Source: an uncultured Alistipes sp. (GTDB lineage: Bacteria > Bacteroidota > Bacteroidia > Bacteroidales > Rikenellaceae). From it: DNA of 24,042 bases. The position numbers were made by a program, and so were the translations under genes. Location: the NCBI GenBank assembly GCA_900550925.1, contig URTU01000018.1:1-24042 (forward strand). The letters run 5' to 3'. This document shows positions 6,581 through 13,849 of this stretch, piece after piece; position 1 is the stretch's first letter; each line of letters opens with the position of its first letter. The notes beneath the pieces were generated by a model. That model saw nothing but the letters and a program-made list of their open reading frames with translations, was not told the origin of the DNA and ran no database searches.

Positions 6581-6919
6581 TTATCTGCTTCTGTGTTCGG
6601 GCATTTGGGTTAATCCGTGTATCTTAGAGTTCCAAGGCGAATATGCGCGCTTGATCTTGAGGATGGTAACAACCTCCGACTCCTTGTCGTGAAGCGTTCC
6701 CTTGAACAGACGCAGAGCCGTTGCTATGGCAGCTATCTCTTCGTCTCTCAGTTCCGCCTTGTCGACAGGCTGTTTCTTCTTCTTGACGGTAAAGGCATAT
6801 CCGAACAGCTTCATCAAGCCCACCAGGAAAAGAAGCATTACCACTACCAGCACGAAGCCGATCAGTGCCATCGACAGGATACTCAACCAATCTACTGCTA
6901 ATAACATCATAAAACACAT
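6581..6919 (-). CDS. mmdD: OadG-family small membrane subunit of the decarboxylase
   Basis: Small anchor subunit of the Na+ pump (gamma of oxaloacetate decarboxylase, delta of methylmalonyl-CoA decarboxylase), which in known complexes tethers the carboxyltransferase to the beta subunit. The protein has up to 112 aa: one N-terminal transmembrane helix (about 10-42, DWLSILSMALIGFVLVVVMLL), a very basic KKKKQ stretch, and a cytosolic helix and tail with LRDEEIAAIATALRLF. It is poorly conserved between species, as usual for this family, so identification leans on topology and operon position. Starts at 6919, 6910 and 6907 are all possible; the first is 3 bp from the carboxyltransferase stop, suggesting coupling. 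Confidence 0.85.
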   Translation of the reverse strand: MCFMMLLAVDWLSILSMALIGFVLVVVMLLFLVGLMKLFGYAFTVKKKKQPVDKAELRDEEIAAIATALRLFKGTLHDKESEVVTILKIKRAYSPWNSKIHGLTQMPEHRSR

Positions 6920-6922
6920 GGT

Positions 6923-8488
6923 TTATAAAGGTATGTTGGAGTGTTTCTTGGCCGGATTCTGCAGACGTTTGGTCGCCAGCGACTGAAGTGCGCGGATGAT
7001 GCGGAATCGCGTATTGCGCGGCTCGATAATATCGTCGATATAGCCGTAACGGGCTGCATTGTACGGATTCGAGAACTTGTCGTTGTACTCCTTCTCCTTC
7101 TCCGCAACGAATGCTGCCTTCTCTTCCGGCTTGTCGGCCAGCTCCTTGAGTTCCTTGGCGTGGAGAACCTCAACGGCTCCGCTCGCACCCATAACGGCGA
7201 TCTCGGCGGTCGGCCATGCGTAGTTGATATCGCCGCGGATATGCTTCGACGACATCACGATATAGGCACCTCCGTAAGCCTTGCGCAGCGTAACGGTGAT
7301 CTTGGGGACCGTAGCCTCGCAGTAGGCGAACAGCAGTTTTGCTCCGTGGGTGATCACACCGCCGTACTCCTGGGTCGTGCCCGGCAGGAAGCCCGGTACG
7401 TCGACCAGCGTTACCAGCGGAATGTTGAACGAGTCGCAGAAACGTACGAAACGTGCGGCCTTGCGGCTGGCGTTGATATCGAGTACACCGGCCATGTATT
7501 TGGGCTGGTTTGCGATGATGCCGACGCTCTGGCCGTTGAAACGTGCGAAGCAGGTGATGATGTTGCGGGCATACATCTCCTGAGACTCAAGGAATTCGCC
7601 GTTGTCGACGATCGCGCGGATAACCTCGTACATGTCGTACGGTTTGTTGGGGTTGTCCGGGATGATTTCGTTCAACAGGTCCTCGCGGCGTGCGATATTG
7701 TCGGTGCAGACAGCCAGAGGAGCATCCTCCATGTTGTTCTGCGGCATGTACGAAAGCAGTTTGCGGATCAGCGCAATACCCTCCTCCTCGGTCTCGACGG
7801 CGAAGTGAGCGACGCCCGATTTCGACGAGTGCATGACGGCACCGCCCAGCTGCTCCTGCGTAACATCCTCGCCCGTAACGGTCTTCACAACCTTCGGGCC
7901 GGTGAGGAACATGTTCGAGGTATTCTTCTTCATGATGATGAAGTCGGTCAGCGCAGGCGAATATACGGCACCGCCGGCGCAGGGGCCGAAGATTGCCGAG
8001 ATCTGCGGGATAACGCCCGAAGCCATCACGTTACGCTGGAAGATGTTGGCATAACCGGCCAGTGCATTGATACCCTCCTGGATACGTGCGCCGCCCGAGT
8101 CGTTCAGGCCGATGCAGGGAGCACCGTTACGCATTGCCATATCCATCACCTTGCAGATCTTGTCGGACATCGAGATCGACAGCGAACCTGCGGTAACGGT
8201 GAAGTCCTGTGCGAAGACATACACCAGACGGCCGTCGACCGTACCGTAACCGGTAACCACGCCATCGCCGAATGTATGGCTCTTGTCCATTCCGAAGTCG
8301 TAGCAGCGGTGGGTTACGAACATGTCGAACTCTTCGAAGCTGCCCTCGTCGAGGAACATCTGTATACGTTCGCGAGCCGTATACTTGCCCTTGGCATGCT
8401 GGGCATCGATACGTTTCTGGCCGCCGCCCAACTTGGCGGTCTCACGGTTTTCGACCAGTTTCTGAACTTTTTCTTGAATATCGCTCAT
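6923..8488 (-). CDS. mmdA: methylmalonyl-CoA carboxyltransferase (alpha subunit; propionyl-CoA carboxylase beta-like)
   Basis: Transfers the carboxyl group of (S)-methylmalonyl-CoA to biotin on MmdC, releasing propionyl-CoA. The 521-aa length is typical. It has two crotonase-like halves with oxyanion-hole glycines: SGGARIQEG (131-139) and GPCAGGAVYSPA (168-179) in the first, AYGGAYIVM (404-412) in the second. The same family also serves as the beta chain of propionyl-CoA carboxylase, running in the opposite direction with a biotin carboxylase. No biotin carboxylase gene is in this operon, and a Na+-pump beta subunit is, so the decarboxylase role is strongly preferred. It is the second gene, 22 bp after the epimerase. 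Confidence 0.95.
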   Translation of the reverse strand: MSDIQEKVQKLVENRETAKLGGGQKRIDAQHAKGKYTARERIQMFLDEGSFEEFDMFVTHRCYDFGMDKSHTFGDGVVTGYGTVDGRLVYVFAQDFTVTAGSLSISMSDKICKVMDMAMRNGAPCIGLNDSGGARIQEGINALAGYANIFQRNVMASGVIPQISAIFGPCAGGAVYSPALTDFIIMKKNTSNMFLTGPKVVKTVTGEDVTQEQLGGAVMHSSKSGVAHFAVETEEEGIALIRKLLSYMPQNNMEDAPLAVCTDNIARREDLLNEIIPDNPNKPYDMYEVIRAIVDNGEFLESQEMYARNIITCFARFNGQSVGIIANQPKYMAGVLDINASRKAARFVRFCDSFNIPLVTLVDVPGFLPGTTQEYGGVITHGAKLLFAYCEATVPKITVTLRKAYGGAYIVMSSKHIRGDINYAWPTAEIAVMGASGAVEVLHAKELKELADKPEEKAAFVAEKEKEYNDKFSNPYNAARYGYIDDIIEPRNTRFRIIRALQSLATKRLQNPAKKHSNIPL

Positions 8489-8510
8489 AAAAAACTATCT
8501 GTAAGGGTTC

Positions 8511-8942
8511 TTACTTTTCGCAGCAGCAGTTGCACTTGTTTTTGTCCTCGCACAGCTCGGTGAGAACGCCCATCGTCGATTTCGGGTGCAGGAAGGCGAT
8601 GCTAAGGCCTTCGGCGCCCGGACGCGGAGCCTTGTCGATCAGCTGTACGCCCTTCGCTGCGGCATCGGCCAGTGCATCCTCGACGCCCTCAACGGCGAAT
8701 GCTACGTGATGTACGCCCTGTCCGCGCTTTTCGATAAATTTGGCTATCGTGCTATCTTCCGACGTCGGCTCGAGCAGCTCGATCTTGGTCTGTCCGACCT
8801 TGAAAAATGCGGTCTTGACCTTCTGATCGGCTACCTCCTCGATGTTGTAACACTTCAGACCCAATACGTTCTCCCAATAGGGAATCGCCTCTTCGAGACT
8901 CTTGACTGCTATGCCAAGGTGCTCAATGTGAGATACTTTCAT
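8511..8942 (-). CDS. mce: methylmalonyl-CoA epimerase with Cys-rich tail
   Basis: Interconverts (R)- and (S)-methylmalonyl-CoA so that the product of methylmalonyl-CoA mutase becomes a substrate for the adjacent decarboxylase. The 143-aa VOC/glyoxalase-fold protein has the expected metal-ligand candidates: His8 (HLGIAV), a Gln/Glu in QTKIELLEP (51-59), His in GVHHVAF (76-82) and Glu129 in LTELCE. Its C-terminus ends in CNCCCEK, so with Cys131 there are five cysteines in the last 13 residues, which the usual epimerase lacks as far as I recall. It is the first gene of the operon, 22 bp before the carboxyltransferase. The mutase genes are not in this window. Confidence 0.94.
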   Translation of the reverse strand: MKVSHIEHLGIAVKSLEEAIPYWENVLGLKCYNIEEVADQKVKTAFFKVGQTKIELLEPTSEDSTIAKFIEKRGQGVHHVAFAVEGVEDALADAAAKGVQLIDKAPRPGAEGLSIAFLHPKSTMGVLTELCEDKNKCNCCCEK

Positions 8943-9008
8943 AATATGATATTTTAGTTTAAGTATATGTTGTGACAGTTCTTTTCCAATCCGCCGAAAT
9001 TACGCACA

Positions 9009-9041
9009 CAAAGCTAATTCAAATATTTCAAAAAAGCCAAA
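9009..9041 (-). promoter_or_regulatory. promoter of the methylmalonyl-CoA decarboxylase operon
   Basis: On the minus strand a TTTG -33 element (9038-9041) is followed after 21 bp by TAGCTTTG (9009-9016), matching TAnnTTTG. The predicted leader to the epimerase ATG is about 60 nt. No riboswitch-like fold is obvious in it. Confidence 0.65.
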
Positions 9042-9249
9042 TTTTTATATTTTTTCTCTACCAATTTTTTCGCACGCAGGCGCCCCAAGATGCTGCCGAA
9101 GACCCGTCAACACCCCGTGAACCGGCTCCCCGACGCACCGATCCGACGCTCCCCGATGCCGCCGCCCCAAAACAACATTCGCTAATACCGCAACACGTTA
9201 GGCAAGGATTTTGCTTTATAGCGTGTAAACCTTTTTTTAAACATACGCT
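9042..9249. other. intergenic spacer, nothing recognised
   Basis: The divergent gap between the epimerase and the first DUF4251 gene totals 307 bp. Apart from the epimerase promoter it holds an AT-rich start, then a GC-rich stretch (about 9080-9170) with no domain-bearing ORF. An ACACG...CGTGT inverted repeat (about 9193-9226) lies just before the DUF4251 gene. No convincing TAnnTTTG promoter for that gene was found. Confidence 0.5.
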
Positions 9250-9834
9250 ATGAAAACAAAATTAGGAAGTTGGTTGTCGGTAGCCGTGGTTGCGGCACTG
9301 ATATCGGTTTCGGCATTCTGGGTCGAGGCCCAGCAGAACTCTTCGAAGCAGACCACAAAAGAACAACGCCAGAAGATGACCGCAGAACGTCGTGCGCAAC
9401 GAATCAAGGAGCGTGATGCCAAGACCGCCGCATACGTCAAGCACATCGATTCGATCGTCATGTCGCACAATTTCGTATTCTACCCCAGCAGCATGCAGCA
9501 ACAGCCTGCCGGTTCGATGCACATGCTGACAAATCCCGCATTCGAGGTGGGATATTACAGCGACTACATCGACGTTTACATCCCGTTCATCAAGGGTATC
9601 GTGCCGCCATATTATCCCACCGTGTTCAACTACATCCTCACATCGGTAAGCAACTACACAACCGTGCAGAACGACGGCGGTTGGACCGTAACGTTCGACT
9701 CGTGGCTGTACAGCGGCAACGACTATACCTTCAAGCTGGACATATACTCCTCTTCGGGCACCGCAATTCTCAACATCTCGTCGATGGCCTACAATACCGT
9801 TACCTACAGCGGATATATCACGCAGGTATATTGA
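9250..9834 (+). CDS. DUF4251 family exported protein
   Basis: Envelope protein of 194 aa; the DUF4251 family is Bacteroidota-specific and has no known function. A signal peptide covers about residues 1-28 (hydrophobic VAVVAALISVSAF, cleavage near VEAQ). A charged helical segment (KEQRQKMTAERRAQRIKERD) leads into the DUF4251 domain from about residue 65, starting with the hallmark SHNFVFYPSSMQ and continuing as a beta-rich, Tyr/Ser-rich region to the C-terminus (YSGYITQVY). The next gene, 44 bp downstream, is a paralogue with the same domain order, so the pair probably arose by tandem duplication and is co-transcribed. Confidence 0.85.
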   Translation: MKTKLGSWLSVAVVAALISVSAFWVEAQQNSSKQTTKEQRQKMTAERRAQRIKERDAKTAAYVKHIDSIVMSHNFVFYPSSMQQQPAGSMHMLTNPAFEVGYYSDYIDVYIPFIKGIVPPYYPTVFNYILTSVSNYTTVQNDGGWTVTFDSWLYSGNDYTFKLDIYSSSGTAILNISSMAYNTVTYSGYITQVY

Positions 9835-9878
9835 TCGACATGACATTCGGTACAACTCTTTCGTAACACTCTTCTGAA

Positions 9879-10733
9879 ATGAAACAACTTCTGCCTCTCA
9901 TCATCATCTGTTACATGCTGCTTGGCTCGTCGTGCAGTTTTGCCAGCAAGCTCTTCGCAAAGGATCCGCAGGCTCTCTCCGGCAACGGGGCCCAGGCCCC
10001 GGCTCAAACACAGACCGTGACCATCGAGGATGATGCCTCGGTTCCGCAAAGCGTCGTGATACCGGCCTCGAACGCTGCCGCAGCACAAACCGGCACCGGG
10101 CAGGCCGCACAACCGGCTCAACAGATGCAATCCATGCAACAGCCCGCCACAGCCGCACAGAGTACAGCCATGCCGGGTACGGCTCAAACCGTACAGACAT
10201 CGATGCCGCAGCAGAATGCATCCGTCATGCAGGCGATTCAGCCGTTGCAGAACACCCGTCAGGCCCAAAGTCCGGCCGGCGGCAACGACTCGCGGAAGAT
10301 GGATCGGGCCGCACGCCGTGCCGCAAAGGCCGAAGCTTTCGCCGCACGGATCGACAGTGTCGTCAACTCGCGCAATTTCGTCTTCATGCCAAACAGCATG
10401 CAGGAGGTTCCGAGCGGGCAGATGCAGCTCATTTACACCGAATATTTCTACCTGGGGATCACCGACGACCATGTCGAGGTACATCTGCCGGTGGTTCGCG
10501 GCGGGGTGATGCAGTATATCCAGATCCTCAATTTCGACACGTTCGGAGTCAAGGGGTATCAGGCTTCACGTACATCCTGCGGCTGGAACATCTCCTTCAC
10601 GGTGACGGACAACCAGACCAGCTATGCCGTAAATCTGCTCATCTCGACCGTAACCGGCGAAGCGACTCTCACGCTGCTCACCATGAACAACACGATGCGT
10701 TACGTCGGATATATCTCCAATCCGGTCGAATGA
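9879..10733 (+). CDS. DUF4251 family lipoprotein with low-complexity linker
   Basis: Predicted lipoprotein of 284 aa, function unknown. The signal ends in lipobox LGSSC with Cys19 as the acylated residue. Residues about 35-135 are a Gln/Ala/Pro/Met-rich, low-complexity, probably disordered tether. A basic helix (RAARRAAKAEAFAARI) precedes the DUF4251 domain, which begins at SRNFVFMPNSMQEVPSG (about 164-180) and ends RYVGYISNP. The domain parallels the previous gene position by position (IDS-V-x-S-x-NFVF-P-SMQ-x-P-G-M), but here it is membrane-anchored through a long tether while the neighbour is predicted soluble. A clear terminator follows the gene. Confidence 0.85.
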   Translation: MKQLLPLIIICYMLLGSSCSFASKLFAKDPQALSGNGAQAPAQTQTVTIEDDASVPQSVVIPASNAAAAQTGTGQAAQPAQQMQSMQQPATAAQSTAMPGTAQTVQTSMPQQNASVMQAIQPLQNTRQAQSPAGGNDSRKMDRAARRAAKAEAFAARIDSVVNSRNFVFMPNSMQEVPSGQMQLIYTEYFYLGITDDHVEVHLPVVRGGVMQYIQILNFDTFGVKGYQASRTSCGWNISFTVTDNQTSYAVNLLISTVTGEATLTLLTMNNTMRYVGYISNPVE

Positions 10734-10775
10734 CAGCCCTCTTCGATTGACGGCCCGCCATTCACCAAATTCAGC

Positions 10776-10813
10776 ACGGCTCTCTCCGGATCCTGTAATC
10801 CGGAGAGAGCCGT
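10776..10813 (+). terminator. intrinsic terminator after the DUF4251 pair
   Basis: Perfect 16-bp stem (arms 10776-10791 and 10798-10813) with 6-nt loop CCTGTA, followed by T-rich ATTTATTTATAT. It lies about 40 bp after the DUF4251 lipoprotein stop. Confidence 0.85.
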
Positions 10814-11088
10814 ACCATTTATTTATATATACCCAACCGGCCGGATGTGTCCAAACCACCGCAATACCGCTGACCGAATACACGCGGTCGCAGCCACTGC
10901 GGCAATAAAAACCGCCGTCACAACGTTTATCCAATAAGGATGCTGCCGGCCTGCTCATCCAAACCCGCTGCCAACTACGCCGGAAACGCCAAGCACTGTC
11001 CATGAACATCGATCCGCCCCGACATGCAATTTCGCAAAAAAACCTCATGGCCATGCTCCGCGCCCCGAAGATTTTCCGAATAATTTAG
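10814..11088. other. gap between terminator and outer-membrane barrel gene
   Basis: No gene recognised. The sequence between the terminator and the -7 box at 11089 has no start codon followed by a coding-like frame and no obvious RNA structure. Short open frames on the minus strand look like chance. Confidence 0.55.
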
Positions 11089-11096
11089 TATATTTG
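11089..11096 (+). promoter_or_regulatory. candidate -7 box for the outer-membrane barrel gene
   Basis: TATATTTG matches TAnnTTTG in an AT-rich block, 32 bp before the ATG at 11129. No clear -33 TTG at the usual spacing. It may drive the barrel gene and phoH downstream. Confidence 0.5.
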
Positions 11097-11128
11097 CATA
11101 AATAATAACCGTTAAAGGCCTTACTACG

Positions 11129-11743
11129 ATGAAAAAACTGATCCTCGCCATTGCAATGACAATGATTTGTTTCGGCGCTTCAGCCCAATTCAATCTCAAA
11201 TGGGGTATCAAAGCCGGTCTGAACTACCAGTCGACCAACATCACTTCCAGCCTCTGGAAAGAGACCATCTCCGCCAAAGACCGTGTGGGTTGGCATGCAG
11301 GACTCCAGGCCTCGTGGGACCTCGGACTGCTGTCGATTGATCCCGAACTGGTCTTCTCGCGCAACTCCATCAAGTTCAACTCCGCCGCTTCCGAGGCCAA
11401 CAACAGCGTCGTCTATACCCATACGCTCGACGTGCCGGTGGCGCTGGGCATAAACATCCTCGGCCCGCTCAAAATCCAGGCCGGTCTGAATTTCAACATC
11501 CTCAGCGACAGCGGCGTCAAAAAGAACAAACTCAACTTCGACTTTTCAACCAAGAACCAAACTATCGGATACCTGCTCGGTCTGATGGTCGACCTCGGCC
11601 ACATAAACATTTCGGCCCGATACAACGGCTTCTTCAAAAACAACGAAAGCCATGTCAGCCTCGCTTCCGCCGGCATCGACACCTCCGACCTGATCAAGAT
11701 GCGAGTCAGCTCATGGCAACTCAGTGCCGGATTCTACTTTTAA
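11129..11743 (+). CDS. outer-membrane beta-barrel protein (PorT/OMP_b-brl type)
   Basis: Predicted small outer-membrane barrel of 204 aa. A signal peptide (MKKLILAIAMTMICFGASA) is cleaved before Gln20. The mature protein starts FNLKWGIKAGLNY, a typical first strand of Bacteroidota porin-family barrels, continues with alternating hydrophobic/polar strands separated by Gly/Asn turns, and ends SWQLSAGFYF with a C-terminal Phe, the barrel-assembly signature. The number of strands is probably eight (inference from length). The substrate or function is not evident. phoH begins 9 bp after its stop, so the two are likely on one transcript although functionally unrelated. Confidence 0.82.
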   Translation: MKKLILAIAMTMICFGASAQFNLKWGIKAGLNYQSTNITSSLWKETISAKDRVGWHAGLQASWDLGLLSIDPELVFSRNSIKFNSAASEANNSVVYTHTLDVPVALGINILGPLKIQAGLNFNILSDSGVKKNKLNFDFSTKNQTIGYLLGLMVDLGHINISARYNGFFKNNESHVSLASAGIDTSDLIKMRVSSWQLSAGFYF

Positions 11744-11752
11744 AAACCCGTA

Positions 11753-12805
11753 ATGATCGAAAAAACAATCAAAATAGAGGGCGTCGACCCTCGCGAACTT
11801 TTCGGAGCGCAGGACATATATCTCGACTTGATCAGGGATATATTTCCTGCGCTCCGCATCGTGGCCCGATCATCTACCCTCAAGGTCCTCGGCGAAGAAC
11901 ACCAGCTCGAACTGTTCGAAAAACAGTTCCGACAGTTCGTGGCATATTACGAAAAGTACGGCCACGTCTCCAAAGAGGTCATCATGCAGTGTTTCTCGCA
12001 GGGATTCATCCCCGAAAAGCCATCCGCTGACAACGACCGCAATATACTGCTATACGGCACAAACGGAAACATCGTCCGCGCACGTACCGCAAACCAGCAG
12101 CGGCTCGCTACCGAATTCGAGTCGAATGACATGATATTCGCCATCGGACCTGCCGGTTCCGGCAAGACATATACGGCTATCGCACTGGCCGTCCGCGCCC
12201 TCAAGAACAAACAGGTGCGGCGAGTGATCCTCACGCGGCCCGCAGTCGAGGCCGGTGAAAAGCTCGGATTCCTGCCCGGCGACATGAAGGAGAAACTCGA
12301 CCCATATCTGCAACCGCTATACGATGCCCTGAACGACATGATCCCTGCGGCAAAGCTCTCGAAATACATGGAGGAGGGTACCGTACAGATTGCCCCGCTG
12401 GCATACATGCGCGGCCGGACGCTCGACAACGCCGTGGTGATCCTCGACGAGGCCCAGAACACTACCCTGCCGCAGATCAAGATGTTCCTCACGCGAATGG
12501 GCCGCAATGCCAAGTTCATCGTCACGGGCGACGTCACGCAGATCGACCTCCCCCGCTCGGCCGATTCGGGGCTCATGCGGGCAATGAAGATGCTCGGAAA
12601 CATCGAAGGAATTGCAGCCGTGGAGTTCGACCGCAACGACATCGTCCGCCATCCGTTGGTAAAACATATCGTGGCGGCATTCGAACGGCAGAACGATCCC
12701 GATGCCGGAAAGCCGGAACTGCTCCTCGAATCCCCGACGGCAACCTCTGCAAACAATTCGACCGAGGCCGCGCGCCGCAAAAAATCATCCAAAAAAGAAC
12801 AGTGA
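11753..12805 (+). CDS. phoH: PhoH family ATPase (YbeZ-like)
   Basis: Cytosolic P-loop ATPase of 350 aa; family members are linked to RNA metabolism and ribosome maturation (often beside YbeY), with the exact role unsettled. An N-terminal region (about 1-100) precedes the ATPase domain: Walker A GPAGSGKT at 132-139, a conserved TRPAVEAGEKLGFLPGD segment (161-177), Walker B VVILDEAQN at 228-236, and TGDVTQIDLP at 258-267, all canonical. The C-terminus has a lysine-rich tail (RRKKSSKKEQ) that could contact RNA (inference). No ybeY gene adjoins. It follows the barrel gene by 9 bp and precedes purC by 30 bp. Confidence 0.95.
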   Translation: MIEKTIKIEGVDPRELFGAQDIYLDLIRDIFPALRIVARSSTLKVLGEEHQLELFEKQFRQFVAYYEKYGHVSKEVIMQCFSQGFIPEKPSADNDRNILLYGTNGNIVRARTANQQRLATEFESNDMIFAIGPAGSGKTYTAIALAVRALKNKQVRRVILTRPAVEAGEKLGFLPGDMKEKLDPYLQPLYDALNDMIPAAKLSKYMEEGTVQIAPLAYMRGRTLDNAVVILDEAQNTTLPQIKMFLTRMGRNAKFIVTGDVTQIDLPRSADSGLMRAMKMLGNIEGIAAVEFDRNDIVRHPLVKHIVAAFERQNDPDAGKPELLLESPTATSANNSTEAARRKKSSKKEQ

Positions 12806-12835
12806 CAACAATCAGATAAACAAACTACCACAACA

Positions 12836-13786
12836 ATGAGTGCAATTGTAAAAACCGATTTCAAGTTCGACGGGCAGAAGAGCCTTTACGTCGGCAAGGT
12901 GCGCGATGTGTACGACATCGACGACAAGTTTCTGGTAATGGTCGTTACCGACCGCATTTCGGCCTTCGACGTCGTCCTGCCCGAAGGCATCCCCTACAAG
13001 GGTCAGGTGCTCAATCAGATCGCTTCGAAGTTCCTCGACGCCACCTCCGACATCTGCCCCAACTGGAAGATCGCCTCGCCCGACCCGATGGTCACCGTCG
13101 GATACAAGTGCGAGACCTTCCCCGTAGAGATGATCGTGCGCGGATACCTCACCGGCAGTTCGTGGCGCGAATACAAGGCCGGAGCCCGCGAAATCTGCGG
13201 CGTCAAGCTCCCCGACGGAATGCGTGAACACCAGAAGTTCCCCGCCCCGATCATTACCCCGACCACCAAGGCCGAAATCGGAATGCACGACCAGAACATC
13301 TCCAAAGAGGAGATCATCGCCCGCGGACTGGTCTCGAAGGAGGATTACGAAACCCTCGAACGCTATGCCATGGCCCTCTTCGAGCGCGGCACGAAGATGG
13401 CGGCCGAACGCGGTCTGATCCTCGTCGACACAAAATACGAATTCGGAAAGCATGACGGCAAGATCGTTCTCATTGACGAGATCCACACTCCCGATTCGTC
13501 GCGCTACTTCTATGCCGCCGGATACGAGGAGCGTTTCGCAAAGGGCGAGCAGCAGCGTCAGCTCTCGAAGGAGTTCGTCCGCGAATGGCTGATGGACAAC
13601 GGCTTCCAGGGCCGCAAGGGCGAGGAGGTTCCCGAGATGACTCCCGAGATCGTCAAAAGCATCTCCGACCGCTACATCGAGCTCTACGAAAACATTACCG
13701 GCGAGAAGTTCGTCAAGCACGACGACAGCGACCGTCTCGAACAGATGCAGGCCAACATCAAGAACATGCTGGCCCGCCTGCGCTGA
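12836..13786 (+). CDS. purC: phosphoribosylaminoimidazole-succinocarboxamide (SAICAR) synthase
   Basis: Ligates L-aspartate to CAIR with ATP in de novo purine synthesis. At 316 aa it belongs to the longer subtype common in Bacteroidota. Family motifs: GKVRDVYD (20-27, ATP lid region), TDRISAFD (38-45), RGYLTGSSW in the centre, LVDTKYEFG and IDEIHTPDSSR in the second half. The ATG at 12836 is preceded by a short AT-rich leader without Shine-Dalgarno. It stands 30 bp after phoH; no other purine genes are in view and no purine riboswitch is seen upstream. Confidence 0.97.
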   Translation: MSAIVKTDFKFDGQKSLYVGKVRDVYDIDDKFLVMVVTDRISAFDVVLPEGIPYKGQVLNQIASKFLDATSDICPNWKIASPDPMVTVGYKCETFPVEMIVRGYLTGSSWREYKAGAREICGVKLPDGMREHQKFPAPIITPTTKAEIGMHDQNISKEEIIARGLVSKEDYETLERYAMALFERGTKMAAERGLILVDTKYEFGKHDGKIVLIDEIHTPDSSRYFYAAGYEERFAKGEQQRQLSKEFVREWLMDNGFQGRKGEEVPEMTPEIVKSISDRYIELYENITGEKFVKHDDSDRLEQMQANIKNMLARLR

Positions 13787-13849
13787 CGCACGCCGGCAAA
13801 CAACGACAAATAAACTTTACCACCTTTATTATTAAAACCACCGAACACA

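Noticed and set aside
6941..8563. Long plus-strand open frame opposite the carboxyltransferase
   Set aside because: It is the mirror of the mmdA reading frame in high-GC DNA; the minus-strand protein is fully conserved and the mirror peptide has no domain features.
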